NCBI GenBank assembly: GCA_002286715.1
Contig: NSJX01000049.1
Span: forward strand, 33,385-97,384
Source: Dentipellis sp. KUC8613
Taxonomy: Eukaryota > Basidiomycota > Agaricomycetes > Russulales > Hericiaceae
DNA: 64,000 nucleotides
Direction: 5' to 3'
The position numbers and the translations under genes are program-made. Below are positions 1 to 11,099 of this stretch, piece by piece (position 1 is the first letter of the stretch; every line of letters begins with the position of its first letter). The notes below the pieces were generated by a model. It saw only the letters and a program-made list of their open reading frames with translations, made no database searches and was not told the DNA's origin.

Positions 1-584
1 ACGAGATGCCTGCTATCAGTTCGCAAAGTTGGTGAATCTCGTCTTGTGTGAGTTTAGCGCCCGTGGCTGATGGTGGTTCGGGTGAAAGCGGCATCAGAGG
101 ATCAATGTGTTGATGCTCTGAGCAAGCACGGTGAAGGTACGACACACCTTGACCAAATCCATCGGTGTCTTCCACTAATGTCTTCGTGTATTGTATGTAT
201 CTCCTGTCGAGATCGATGCTTTCTTTGGCTGCGATGGTGAGCCTTCCAAACGCAAGATTGGCCTCATCAACCCCTCGCTTCCCTTGCGCACAGAAAGCGA
301 GGATCTCTTCCATCTCATCGTGAGCCTGTTGATATAAATAAAATTCTCATTCTAACACTTGATCAAAGGACTCGTAAACGACGCACCCTTCGCGCAAATG
401 CTGCCTGGGCTTTACTGGCAAACGGCTGTTGCTCCTTTCGTATATACGACGCGGCACCAAGCACCTTTGCCGATGTCGAAGGATACCCTTCATTGGCATC
501 AGAGTGGCTCAGTGCGTGCCGGTACGGCGACAGGTTGGCTGTTGGACTAAAGCTAGGAGGCGAAGACCAGGTAAATTTATTCAT
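1..584 (-). CDS. A1: small coiled-coil protein, 3' end outside window
   Basis: Two exons are visible. Exon 1 (584-387, 66 codons) starts MNKFTWSSPP and contains the block SYIRKEQ. A 61 nt intron (GTGCGT..CAACAG, 386-326) follows. Exon 2 runs from 325 off the left edge, starting AHDEMEEI and continuing helical and charged. The neighbour A2 (1076-1920) is a clear paralogue with the same exon-1 length, intron position and phase. An in-frame ATG at 626 is possible, but the A2 comparison favours 584. I do not recognise the family. The N-terminus is Ser/Pro-rich and the rest helical, like the S proteins elsewhere in the window. The C-terminus cannot be judged. Confidence 0.6.
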
Positions 585-1040
585 AGCGACGTCGCGGTCC
601 TTACCCTGTCGGTTCAATCTGAGCAAGGTATGATCAATATCAACTCATTTTCATAGAAGAGCCGGCGCACCTCGTGAGTTTTGATCAGAGTGATATGCAT
701 CGCTGTATGGAAAATCGGATACTTATATCAAAGGTGTTTCCTAGATGGGTACAAAGGGTGCGTGCACATGTATGAGTACAGATTCCTAAGAGTAGAACAA
801 GGGATGCTTACTATGGAGATCCTTCGTAGGTCTCACAATTGGTTTCTGTCTTCAATATTCGAAGACACATATCCTCAGGAACAACAAGGTCCGTACTGAA
901 TTCCCAGGCAGGCAGAGTACGACGAAACGTAGGGCTGGTCAAGCAGTCTCGAGTTCGCCTCTCATGAACCTTGACTGCAGGTGTATCGAACATGAAACTC
1001 CTAATACGGTTTTTGCTCATATACGGCACTCAATGTCCTA
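585..1040. repeat. Upstream region of A1, duplicated at 1921-2340
   Basis: The sequence from about 640 to 840 is recognisable again at 1976-2155. Shared landmarks are 'cgctgtatgg', 'acttatatcaaa', 'cctagatggg', 'acaaagggtg' and 'agaacaagggatgctta'. This is the 5' flank of each A gene copy and so part of the same tandem duplication. ACAAAGGGT lies at 751-759 and 2080-2088, about 160-165 bp upstream of the start codons. No gene is seen inside. Confidence 0.6.
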
Positions 1041-1075
1041 TTCAAAGAAGAGGAAATGATTGTGATAATGATATT

Positions 1076-1920
1076 TTATGACCGATGCGCTCGCCTTGCT
1101 TTCCGTAGACTTTCGCGGTACGCATTCACCTGGCGACCGAGTTCGTTGACATGCTGGCTACCTTCATCGACTATCCGTCCGTATGTCCGAGAGTCTTCCT
1201 CTATTTTATCGACGCCGGCGCAGAATGAAGCAATGCTCTGCATATATTGGTCGAAGCTCTTGTTGAGTTCGAGTTGACCTCAAAGTCACATCAGTATTGA
1301 TACCTTCGACATACAACTTTGTGATCGATACCTTGTTTGTCCTCATACAAGTCGTTTCGGGCTTCATTGATGTCTTTTTTGAGCTTGCGAATGCCGTGCG
1401 CTACCTCAACGGTGTACGCACCAGCACCTGATCATATATCTATTTTAATGACGTTGCATGAGGGAACAATAGAGGCTTGCGCACGTTGTTCATACTCTTT
1501 GAGTCTTCTTTCCAATGCCATCGCATGCTTTGCGGACTTCCTTTCGACATCGATGCATTCTTGAGCAGTTGTGGTTAAGGCTCTCAATGCACGATTGGCA
1601 TCCTCGATCTCTCGCTTCCCTTGCACGCAGATGGCGTGGATGTCTTCCATCTCGTCATGAGCCTGTTTCATAAATGAGATTCTCAATGGAACAGTCTATG
1701 TAAGAGCTTGTAATCGACATACCCTTTTTGCAAATGCTGCCTGGGCTTTACTGGCGAACCGCGGTTGCTCCTTTCGTATATACGATGTAGTACCCAGTGC
1801 CTCTGCCAATGTCGAAGGAGATCCTCTATCGACATTGGAGTGACTCAGCGCATACTGGTATGGCGATGGGTTGGCTGATGTCCTCAAGCTAGGAGGCGAA
1901 GACGAGGTAAATTGACTCAT
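1076..1920 (-). pseudogene. A2: paralogue of A1 with an in-frame stop
   Basis: Exon 1 is 1920-1723 (66 codons, MSQFTSSSPP). The intron 1722-1663 is GTATGT..AACAG. Exon 2 is 1662-1332, the second intron 1331-1279, and exon 3 1278-1076, ending VNAYRESLRKARRAHRS. The last exon is helical and its Arg-rich tail resembles the end of S1. Within exon 2 a TGA (about 1432-1434) interrupts a reading frame that otherwise continues without shift into GAYTVEVAHGIRKLKK and on through intron 2. No intron that removes the stop and keeps the frame was found. Either this is a recently inactivated copy or the product is a short protein of about 143 residues. A1 and A2 are a tandem duplication of about 1.3 kb that includes their upstream sequence. 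Confidence 0.6.
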
Positions 1921-2340
1921 AGAAATGTCGTGATACTTATCCTATCAACTCAATCTGGATAAGGTCAATATCAGCGTGCTTTTACAAAGAGCTAGCGCAC
2001 CTCTGAAGTTATGCTTAGAAAGATATGCGTCGCTGTATGGCGAATCGGTACTTATATCAAAAGTACTTCCTAGATGGGGACAAAGGGTGTATATGGATGA
2101 GTATGGACTCCTTCCAGTAGAACAAGGGATGCTTACCATGGAGATCCTTGGCAGATCGCACGAAAACCATGGTTTCCGCCCTGTACCCTCGAAGACTTAC
2201 ACCCGAAAGCTAGACAACGAATGTGAAGCTCTGGGGACCGAAATGCGCGGACCTGTTCAAGTTCTGGAATAAGTAGGAGTACCGATTCTGCCTTCCTTAC
2301 CTGTAATCGTGAGTATGCGCCTTCATTTCCGAACACAAGT

Positions 2341-2647
2341 GCTGTAGAAAGTTGTGGGATGAAACGATTAGATTCTGGGTGCCGCCAGTGACAAGTAGTT
2401 CTCGGTCAATGCAGGCGGCGCAGATTTTCCGGAGCGAAAGAATCTACGGAGATGGAAGGGCGCCGGCCCGGGCGGTCCGGCCGTTCAAGGGCGCCTGAGC
2501 GTAAGTACTACTAGTTCTTCACTTGAACTCTCGTTGCTCTGCGACTTTCAATATACGGTTTCTTCTTCAGTCTTATGTCGTCTGCCTGGCTTCGATATCG
2601 AACACCATCCTTTCAAGTTCTCGCCATCAATCACGCCAGAAAAGCAA
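2341..2647. other. Spacer with GC-rich imperfect palindrome
   Basis: Between the A2 flank and the oxygenase gene. A GC-rich block of GGCC/CCGG words lies at about 2455-2500. Similar blocks occur near 8790 and 12410 at other unit boundaries. No coding signal was found. Confidence 0.3.
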
Positions 2648-4240
2648 ATGGCCAATTCGAACGGACACACGACCCCTGCTTCTTGCCGGCGCGCGCACAG
2701 ACAGCACATTCAATGAAATCCCTGTAATGTATGTGAGTCTTGAGATCGCATACTAGTACTTTCTCGTACCAGACCGACGATCGTAGAGACTTGCTAGGCG
2801 GGAATGCCCAAGACCCCCTCGTACGGAGGCAGCTAGCAGATCAGATCCGCGACGCGTGTATCAATGTCGGGTTCTTCTATGGTAGGCTCGATTGTGACTC
2901 TTTTCAGGGAACAGGACTGACTGATCAGCGCGAAGTTACGAACCACGGGATTCCCGAGCCGACGACTGCAGGTGCTCTACACGCCGCGAAGGATTTCTTC
3001 GCACTTCCGTTAGAGACCAAGACGAAGGTCAGCCTCCGCCACATCAAACGCTACGTAGACACTGATACTTTCACGCATGCGTGCTACCCAATAGCTCGAC
3101 ATTCATCAGACTCCGAATTTCAAGGGCTATACCGCCCTCCTCGGCGAGAACACGAATCCGGAGAACCGAGGCGATCTGCATGAAGGCTTCGATCTGGGAT
3201 GGGAAACCATCGATGCAAATACAGTGAAGAGGAATGACGGTGCGATGGCGGGAGAGAACGTCTGGCCGAAGGAAGCTGAGCTGCCTGGGTTCCGGAAGGC
3301 GGCGTTGAACTATTAGTGAGTGCACCCAAAAAGCTCTCTGTGTCTCAGGTCAGGCTGAGTGTAGGAAAGCCATGCGGCTGTCCGTCTAGGCCAATATCTG
3401 TTTCCGTTGTTTGCTCTAGCGTTGGATCTGCCGGAGGATTTCTTTGACGACAAGGTCTGTACATTGGTTCAGGCATCATAGAAGGGGTGAGTCCAAATCA
3501 CGTCGTATGCAGGTCACTAAACCGGCGGCAATAATGCGCCTCCTTTACTACCCTCCGCAAACCGGGGTTGTAGACGATCGTACGATCGGCATAGGCGCAC
3601 ATACCGAGTGAGTATCATCCGTCTTCAAATTGGCTCTATCTGACAACTCGCTAAAGTTACGAGGTACGGGTGCAACAAGTCGAGACCTGAGCTCGAATAT
3701 TGACGTGTTTATTCGCAGTGCTTCACGATCTTGTGGCAACAGGACGATATCCAGGCGCTTCAGGCGCTGAACGCCAGCGGCCAGTGGATCGACGCCGTCC
3801 CGATCCCTGGCTCATTAGTTGTCAAGTCCGTCTTCTCTTAGCCTATCCCCGAGTCGCTTGTTCTGACTTACCGACTATGACCCGGTGCAGTCTAGGCGAC
3901 CAATTTGCACGCTGGACCAGTATGTTTTATTTTGCTGAGCTCGTGGATTCGCCAGTGAAGAGATGAACAATTTTATAGATGATGTCTTCAGGTCTACCGT
4001 GCACAGAGCAGTGAATCGTTCCGGCATCGCCCGGTACTCAATTCCACTGTTCTTTGGCACGGACTACGACGTGCGCCTCGAGGTCCGTGTGGCATTTCCT
4101 TTTCATTGATTCCCACTCAATCGAAGCAGGCGCTGCCGAGCTGTGTCTCTCCCGATGTGCCCCCAAAGTACGACGTCGTGACTGCAGGTGACTATGTCAA
4201 GTCTCGGCTAGAAGCTACCTATGCACATTCAAAGTCATGA
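2648..4240 (+). CDS. 2-oxoglutarate/Fe(II)-dependent oxygenase (isopenicillin N synthase-like), possible 5' frameshift
   Basis: Eleven short exons are joined by standard introns: 2648-2728, 2757-2881, 2936-3027, 3095-3315, 3370-3454, 3513-3607, 3657-3663, 3719-3825, 3891-3919, 3979-4082, and 4127 or 4130 to 4240. Landmarks are the N-terminal VTNHGIP, LHEGFDLGWE, the iron-binding HTDYECFTILWQ (His-x-Asp), and GDQFARWTN followed by STVHRAVNRSGIARYS, which carries the distal His and the 2OG-binding Arg/Ser. The end is VTAGDYVKSRLEATYAHSK. This matches the fungal DIOX-N/2OG-FeII oxygenase family; the substrate is unknown. The HTDYE motif needs a 7 nt microexon (3657-3663). The ATG at 2648 and the frame of FNEIPVI differ by one base near 2690, so the start is uncertain or frameshifted. 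The rest looks functional. Confidence 0.85.
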
Positions 4241-5295
4241 ATTGGAATTATATTGTTGCTTCAGAGCAATCGGCACGCGTGGTCATGGCAGACGTATGCT
4301 GCTGCAAAGTCCTTTTCTCAGCAGAAATAGGCATATCATAAAGGGATCAGCGGCCGATGGACCAGATAGAAGACCTACGTAGACCCGAGTCCCGTTTCGG
4401 CAATTTCTCACCCTTCCACGAGTACACAGTGGTCGGAACTGATTCGAAGAATGCCATGTACGTCCACAGTATATCATACCGATCACACTCATCATCCTCT
4501 GCCCTATCTCTACGCACCGTTGGCGCTCTAGCAAAAGGAGAAAGCAGAGCGTATGACCTCTCACGGCCGCTATGTCACACCCAAGCTCGATTCGCAAGGC
4601 GTCCAAATTATTGCTTCCGAGTACGTCCCTGCTTATCGTGATTCAGACATTCTTCATCAACACCAGCAGTCGTGAGGCAGAATGAACCAACCTTCATGTG
4701 AGCGTACGTATGCCTTCTTTCCCGACGGGGAGTCTCGAAGTCTCCCGTTAAATGAACCTTATGCAGGCTTCTCTCGCGCGTCAAGTGTACGTAGGGCGCT
4801 TCGCGGTACTCCGACACTGCGCATGGCCCCATCAACTCGAGTCTACATAGAGATGATGTCTAGTTCTGCCGCAGGGCGTACACTACGTCCTAACCGACGA
4901 TGCAACGTCCCTTCAAACTCAATCGCGGCGGAAGGAGGCTCGGTGAAAGCAGCCTATTCGGTCTGAATTGGGTAACCTTGACTGTTTCTCGCTTTCCTTT
5001 CCTCTCTGCCTTTCCCGCACTTCGAGGGACATCTCACAGATTATAGAAATCGGTCGGCACTTGCTCCTCTAGCTCGCAGTCTCCGTCGGCCTCGTGGAAT
5101 CTTTGACATCGAACGACCCGTCTACATAAGGCGACCAGTTGGACATCACCCATGTGCGCATTACCTCGCGCTGCACTTGCCTTGCACTCGCGGTCCGTAC
5201 TTTCAATCCATTCTCGTTAGTATGTTGAAATAACATCTATACGAGCCTTGCCCGCTGATCAACATATATCATATTGTTAGGTTTACGCCAATACC
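4241..5295. promoter_or_regulatory. Upstream region of L1, partly conserved with L7
   Basis: About 1 kb without a supportable gene. A block of about 60 bp at 4775-4850 (core gtacgtagggcgcttcgc, 4789-4806) recurs at about 50705-50780, some 400-500 bp upstream of the L7 start. This suggests a shared promoter module or a shared ancestral flank. Confidence 0.4.
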
Positions 5296-7218
5296 ATGCA
5301 GCATATTTTCGACCAGCCCAGCGGAAATGGCGAGCCCTCCATGCTCGAAACGCCGCAGCGTCACGCGTAAGTTCTGACAAGCCTTTGTCATATCCCAAAG
5401 CCTGATAAGCTCGTAGCTTAATGGCGGCCTCGAGCCTTTCTGACCGTCCGTATGACCGTTATTCTTTCAGTCGTGTAGGCAATTCGCGGCTTGCCGAAGG
5501 AGGGGCGCGGTCCTCTACTCCGCCGCAACTTGAAACCCAGTACCAGGATAATCTCGTGCGACTAGGGCCAGGAGTTTTTCCGTTTCCCCATTCTCTCTCA
5601 CAGCCTTCAACGACTACACAGGCGCCTCACTTACCATACACTTCTTCTTCACGTCATGCGCTTTCAGTCGCCTTCGAACAAACTGCGCTTATCGTCCCTC
5701 CGTCAACGGGTTCTGCTCCTGGGACCCCTTCTGCGACAGATTTCATATTGCCTGTCCCGCCCCCAGCGAATGTTCGGATGTCATCTGAAGCGATACACGC
5801 TGCAGTTACTCCGTTTGCGTCACAGGTCGTTCCTTCGACACCTCAGGGATCTTCAGCATGGGGGTATGCACACCAGCCCGTTGGATATTGTGAGCCCCCC
5901 TCAGGCTCGGATGGACAGCGTCCACACTGCGAGCATGGTCTAGTCCCCACAGACAAGGATGTTGATAATCTGTATGCGTTCTTCTACAACGACCACGGAT
6001 GGCTGCCGCCTCATGCCGTGTCTTCTTACTCTTCCCTGGCGGGCGCTTTATCCGAACCTGGCCCTCCAACTTCTCGCGCTGTACATCCGCTTCAAGAGGC
6101 CATCGGCGGTTTGCAGGCCGCCACCACTCATGAGACGTCATCGCGCAAGCTCCCACCTCCCTCTACACCAGTCGCTCTGCCATTCCGTTCATCTGTCCAC
6201 CTCGATCAAGACCGGGGACAGTTGCAGATGACGACGAGCGCCGTCACCCCGATGTCCGCTGGACCTTCGCCGTCCAGGAAGCGCAAATCCACTGCGCCGC
6301 CATCCGGTGGAACAGAGCACGACGAAAAGCGAGCAAGACGGCGAAACAAACGCAGGACGAAGGGAAAGGAAACGGCTGTAGAGCCCGAGCCAGAATCTGG
6401 GTCTGCAGAGGCCATACGGTCCAGGAAGCGCAGGGATCACAACAAGGGCATGATTCATGCTCTATACGACGGAGTTGCGGGGTTCATCAAACTTGATCCG
6501 CTCGAGACACTAAGCCTTGACGACGTGCTCCAGCTAAGTATGTCGTCCTGCTTTTTAAGATACGCTCACCTTTATTTACGTCTCGCTTTCAGCCGTCGAT
6601 TTTCTCAAGTCCCGGAAGGAAATGGAACTGCAAAGGGATGAGGAGGTGCAAGCGCTGCGGGATGCTTTAAGAGAGGCGAGGTCGCAACTACGACCTGACG
6701 ATACGCACAGGGAGAGGATACCGCTCGACTGGGCAAGTTCACAGGAACAGGTCAAGATCAAGATGAAAGAATCAGAGACGTTGAGAGCTGCCCTTGGGGC
6801 CAAGACTGTGGAGTCACAGCAGAACGGGGAGAAGGTGGGGCGGATTGAGGAGGAGGCACGTCGGAATGGAGAGGATGCACATTTCAATGCAGAGGAGGCG
6901 CGGTGCAATGCAGAGAAGGACCAGAGAAACGATGAAGAGGCCCAGAGGAAGGCCAAGGAATCTCAACGACATGCCGAAGAGACTCGAAGGAATGCCGACA
7001 GAACAAGCAAGAGCGCACAGGAAGTGCAACAAATCGAAAGACGCGCGCGACAATTCGAAGCAGAATCACAGCGATACAAGATACAAGCACAACAGTCCCA
7101 GGGCTTGGCCGAACATTATTCGGACCTATTGATGCGGAAGGAGCACGAACTAGCATCCGTCCGAGCTGTACTGCAACGCTACCAGGAAACATTCGGCAAA
7201 CTCTCCATGGCTGAATGA
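5296..7218 (+). CDS. L1: long disordered bHLH-like/coiled-coil protein
   Basis: Three exons: 5296-5366 (71 nt), 5417-6537 and 6593-7218, with introns GTAAGT..GTAG and GTATGT..TTCAG. The product is 605 residues starting MQHIFDQPSG. Residues 25-340 are Ser/Pro/Thr-rich and probably disordered, with the marker YSFSRVGN. A nuclear-localisation-like KRK/RRNKRR region follows. Then comes a conserved segment: basic RSRKRRDHNK, helix GMIHALYDGVAGF, loop around LDPLETLS, and helix DDVLQLTVDFLKSRK, which is cut by the phase-1 intron. The rest is a long coiled coil with repeated EEARRNGE / EEAQRKAKE units. The layout resembles a basic helix-loop-helix-zipper, but the match is by eye. The stop lies 111 bp from the stop of convergent S1. 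L1 and L7 are the two fully intact L genes here. Confidence 0.75.
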
Positions 7219-7329
7219 GATAACGACGGTTTTCTTCATAGCGAGCGATGCATGCTGTATTAATCATTCATGGTCATATATCATATGATATTGCTTCCTT
7301 GTCTCTACGTGCAGCTTCTTTGTCTCATC

Positions 7330-8183
7330 TCAGGAATGCCTGCGCCGTAGATCATCCCCGAGTTTACGGACATCCCGTCGAATTTGGCGAACTCCCTCGC
7401 AGTATGCATTGACACGGTGCCCCAGATTGTAGACTTGAGTGGTGTACTCGTGAGTTATCCTCTTTTCCTCGTCGAGTTCTTGTCTGCGTTGATCGAGTCG
7501 CTGGCTGTTTTCATGGTTCAGTCGTGCGCATCTGTCATTCGACTCTTTGTGATCCCTGTTGGCTTGTCCCCATGCATCGAGATACTGCCCCCATGCTTTG
7601 ATGCGCTGGGCAGTCGCCTCATTCTGCTGGGCAGTCTTCGCGTTCAATTGTTTGGTTTTCTTGTTCATTTCTTCTGTTTCCTTGTTCATTTCTTCGACTT
7701 TCTCGGTCAGCTTGGCAGTCCGAGCGATCGACTCCTCGTATTCCTTGAAATCTTGCGCTAGTCCATCGACCGAGTCCACATATACACGACACAGGCGTGC
7801 ATACTCTTCCGCAGCTTCTCTGTTGCGCCTCCGCTCCTCAGTCCAACGCTCGAGTTCTTGGCGCTCTTTAGAGAGAGTGGCCCAGAATTCTGCATCTTTG
7901 CGATACTGTTATGGCGGGTGAGCAGCTATCTATATAAAACATGAAGATTGTCCTACCTTCTCCTCTAGCTGCTCCTTGACACTCGGAATGAGGCTTTTCC
8001 TTGGTGGGCTGTGGGGACATGCATTATTTACACACCCTTGGACTTTTGTCGTTGGTTACGCAGTACGTACCTTGCCGATCGGGAACTCTTCCGGGCCTTT
8101 GAAGCACGCCTGCGATAACGAGCAGGGGGCGGGTCCACCGGCGGACGCTTACACACAGCCGCTGGTGGAGCCAAGGTCGCCAT
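7330..8183 (-). CDS. S1: small basic/coiled-coil protein, convergent partner of L1
   Basis: Three exons: 8183-8071, 8008-7957 and 7905-7330, with introns GTACGT..CACAG and GTAGGA..AACAG; all phases agree. The product is about 246 residues starting MATLAPPAAVCKRPPVD. The basic segment RYRRRASKARKSSRSA is followed by a long coiled coil containing the heptad-like run EEMNKETEEMNKKTKQ. The C-terminus is Arg-rich (RQIRRDVRKLGDDLRRRHS). It shares with other S proteins the M(A/P)T start, the basic N-terminus, the intron plan and the Arg-rich tail. An in-frame ATG at 8210 is a less likely start. Family and function are unknown. Position and coiled coil suggest, as inference only, that it pairs with the L1 product. 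Confidence 0.7.
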
Positions 8184-8869
8184 CGGTTCGATCTTCGAAT
8201 GAGTCTGCACTCAGGCAATATTCTTTCTTGGTCAGCTACACGTCGAAATGAAGCGAAGAGTGTCAGATTGCGAAATAGGTCGTGAAGACGAATGTACCCT
8301 GAGAACGTGATGGCAGGTGTCGAATATGCACGAGTAGACCAGAAAATAAAGAAGCTTATATATGAAAAGACAGGCTCACCTATTGGGGGACAAAGAGAAG
8401 ATACAAATGAGGCATGCGACGCAGTAAGAGAACAAGACATACCTATCGTAGACACCCTCCACAACTTTCCCATCATTACTACCCAGCACCTGGATAGGCC
8501 ATACGAGTAGTAATATGAGCGAATACCTGAGCCATTTGTATCGCGCGATAGAGGACGCTTCGAGTAATACTGTCTTTCTGCCGTTATTCCAAAAGAAGCC
8601 TACACGCACCTATTGCTGCTTGCAGGCGTGCGAGCTATGCTGAAATGTTGTCTCCGATGAATTACACTTCCACCACAGATACAAGCCGTGCAGATTAATC
8701 TTCTGGATAGAAAGAGTCTGGAGACCGTTGAAGTTTGCATGAAAGGACACCGTCGCGAGTGGCGACGGACTCCAAGCCCAAGACGCGAATTGCGGCGGCC
8801 CGCGCGGCCCGGGCTTTGACAAACCCGTTCATTGAAGTTATGATTCGTACTCTACCTCAATAAATACAG
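8184..8869. promoter_or_regulatory. Upstream region of S1
   Basis: No gene seen. GGACAAAGAGA (8389-8399) lies about 210 bp upstream of the S1 start, the position where S7-S9 carry ACAAAGGG. On the minus strand it is followed by a donor-like GTGAGC, so it may lie in a spliced 5' leader. GC-rich GGCC/CCGG words occur at about 8785-8815, at the border of the lipase fragment. Confidence 0.35.
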
Positions 8870-9790
8870 CGACCCCACATACGGCCGCATCCCAGCCAGC
8901 CTACCTGTTCACCACGACCGAGCCAGGAAAGGATTGTAACAGCCCCTCATTATGCAACTTGCGACTCAGAGCGATAGTGAAGCGCTCCAAGTTCAAGCCC
9001 GTCTCCAAATCTTCTTCACCCCCTTCTCTTTCTCATCCATCTCTACATTTTCCTTGTATCCAGCCTTGTTTTTCTATCAGACCCTAACACAATGCCAACG
9101 CCTCCACCGGGATCTACTCCACAACACAATCAAACGCCGCGGACCATCGATCCGTCGATCAGTTCAGCACATTTTCCTGCTCCCGCTCACTTTCTGCCCC
9201 TCCTTTCCTCAAATCCCGCCCTCTAGGTGCATACTCCCGTTTCTTCTCGCTCTGTATACTGGGACTTTTTTTGCCGCTCTGTGCGCGCGAGCCCATGCAC
9301 GCAGCGGCCCCGGTCGTCGAGGCCCTAGCGTTACCATCCCTCGCGCCCGACTCGCCCGCCTCAGCGCTGAATTCGAGCCAGCTCGCCCCGCGTAGCTCCT
9401 AGTAGATGCGCACCTCCATTGTGCCGAGCAACTCTCCTCACTGCGCACCACGCACGCTTACGAGCCCGTCGTTCCCGGTGAGCATTAGGTCATACTCTCC
9501 CTTCCCCCGCCCCCATTCCCATCTCTGCCCCCATCTTCACGTTCATGGGTAAGCGCATGCTTCTGCGCACGGTCAAACACGAGCTTGGACAGCGACAGTG
9601 GGTGTCCAGCGTTCAGCAGGCGCACGGGGGCTGCAGCGCTGAAGTAGTGCATGCGCAGGCTGCCCGGCGTGTGCGGGCTAAACTGCTTCATCAGAAAGGA
9701 TTTCGTGAGGTTTGCGAAGGCGGTCGAGTCCAAGAGCGAGAGGAGCGCTGCCGAGAGAGCATGGGAGAGCATCACTGCACGTTACGCTCA
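8870..9790 (-). pseudogene. Decayed 3' fragment of the lipase gene (copy 1)
   Basis: The reverse strand matches the last exon and 3' flank of the intact lipase at 28357-30479. Examples are ACTTGCGACTCAGAGCGA at the stop-proximal end and a translated stretch SFLMKQFSPHTP, corresponding to AFLTEHFNPRTP in the lipase. It has many frameshifts, no 5' exons and no catalytic region. The homology ends near 9765, after which the sequence is shared with the flank of S3. The fragment was therefore duplicated together with an S gene. Confidence 0.7.
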
Positions 9791-10334
9791 CCTGAATTCA
9801 CGGTCTCACTTTCAGCTGCTATCGTGTTTCCCATATGTAAACCTGGCTGAGCTATCGTGCTCAGCTGTTGCTTTCTATCACGTGTCCGTCTATTTTCCGT
9901 CCGTTGTTGCCCGACACGAGCTTAATTCCTCAAACACCTTGAACCCTTTCTTCCTTTGTCCGGTTTGGGAACAAGGGGACCGTTCACCACGGTCTTATTA
10001 CAAGACATCTCCTACTTCCTTCGAGAACTTCAAGAACTTCAGCAAGGCGCTCCTGTCTCTCCATAGCAACCATGAGAGTTTCAAGTATCATAGAGGACTT
10101 CTAATGTGAGTTACCTTGTTCTGTTGCGGGCGTGTCCTTCACCCATCTGCCGGCTTCCTTTGTCTTCCAACAGGCAGTTCGTTATATATACGATACCTTC
10201 CTCTGTCATGCAGCTGAAGAGGCTCTATCTCGAAGGTATGCAATGTTTGTTCAGTCTGCGCACCCGTCAGACTGTCCAGACTTGGTGTTCACTTCATGCA
10301 GTGAAAGTCATTGGATCGGTGTTCCACCGTGCCA
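9791..10334 (+). promoter_or_regulatory. S2 promoter and spliced 5' leader with uORF
   Basis: ACAAGGGGA (9971-9979) lies 364 bp upstream of the S2 start. Two leader introns are inferred: 10106-10173 (GTGAGT..CAACAG) and 10236-10301 (GTATGC..GCAG). A short upstream frame at 10072-10104 encodes MRVSSIIEDF and stops just before the first donor. The same peptide, with one change, lies in the S3 leader. Confidence 0.45.
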
Positions 10335-11031
10335 ATGGCCACTCCCAATTCCCCTCCCGATTCTACAATTCAGTCTACAGTCGCATCGCCTGCTCTTGCT
10401 CGCCGACGCCCAAACGAGCGCCCAAAGGGTTCCCTACCGACGTATTCAAGGCCGCAGACATATCGGTCACAAAACCCTCCACATGCTCTGCGGACCAGCT
10501 CTCTGTTGACAGGCAGATATCTCAGCAAGGGTACTAAGGACGTACTTTCACGGCAGGTACGTCATATGTATTGCCATTCTTAGACGTGATCCTCATTTAA
10601 CATACCAGCACGGTGTTGACGACGAAACCAAACAAGTACCGAAACGGCCTGAGGACGTACGCGACGGATTACGCGAAGATACCCAGGATGTCCTCGATTT
10701 CTTCAGCAACTTGGCAGAGCGTACGTGTGCTGTATATAACATACTAACGAGGACTGACATGACTATGAAAGGCTCCATCTATCTAAGACAAAGGGCGGAG
10801 AAAGCCAGTGACGATATAACCAAGGAGCGTGAAAGATTTCAGGGAATCGTGAGGGAAGAACTCGGTAAGATGGACCAGAACAGTAAAAATATCGAAAAAG
10901 GATTTCAGGATTATGATCAGATGGTCAGTGAATTCGAAAGCCTCAAGAAAGCGAAGGCACAGGAGATCCACACGTCCCGGACTGCGTACCGCGATCTCCG
11001 GCGGGAGGGTCGACGGGCTGCACCACGGTAA
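10335..11031 (+). CDS. S2: small basic/coiled-coil protein
   Basis: Three exons: 10335-10556 (74 codons), 10609-10720 (112 nt) and 10772-11031, with introns GTACGT..ACCAG and GTACGT..GAAAG. The product is about 197 residues. It begins MATPNSPPDS with the basic block ARRRPNERPKGSLPTYSR. The middle, HGVDDETKQVPKRPEDV, leads into a coiled coil, and the end is YRDLRREGRRAAPR. S3-S6 share the start, exon sizes and tail. The chosen frame is the one conserved in all five copies; an overlapping longer frame in the leader is not conserved. The stop is about 80 bp from the expected end of the convergent L2 remnant. Function unknown. Confidence 0.7.
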
Positions 11032-11099
11032 TACACGAATTCGACAGCGTAGTAGTGTTCGAGCAGTGGCTTGTGTAAATGAAATGTCATTGAATTGGA

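Noticed and set aside
10106..10537. 143-codon frame in the S2 leader and first exon
   Set aside because: Equivalent frames stop early in S5 and S6, while the MATPNS frame is conserved in all S copies.
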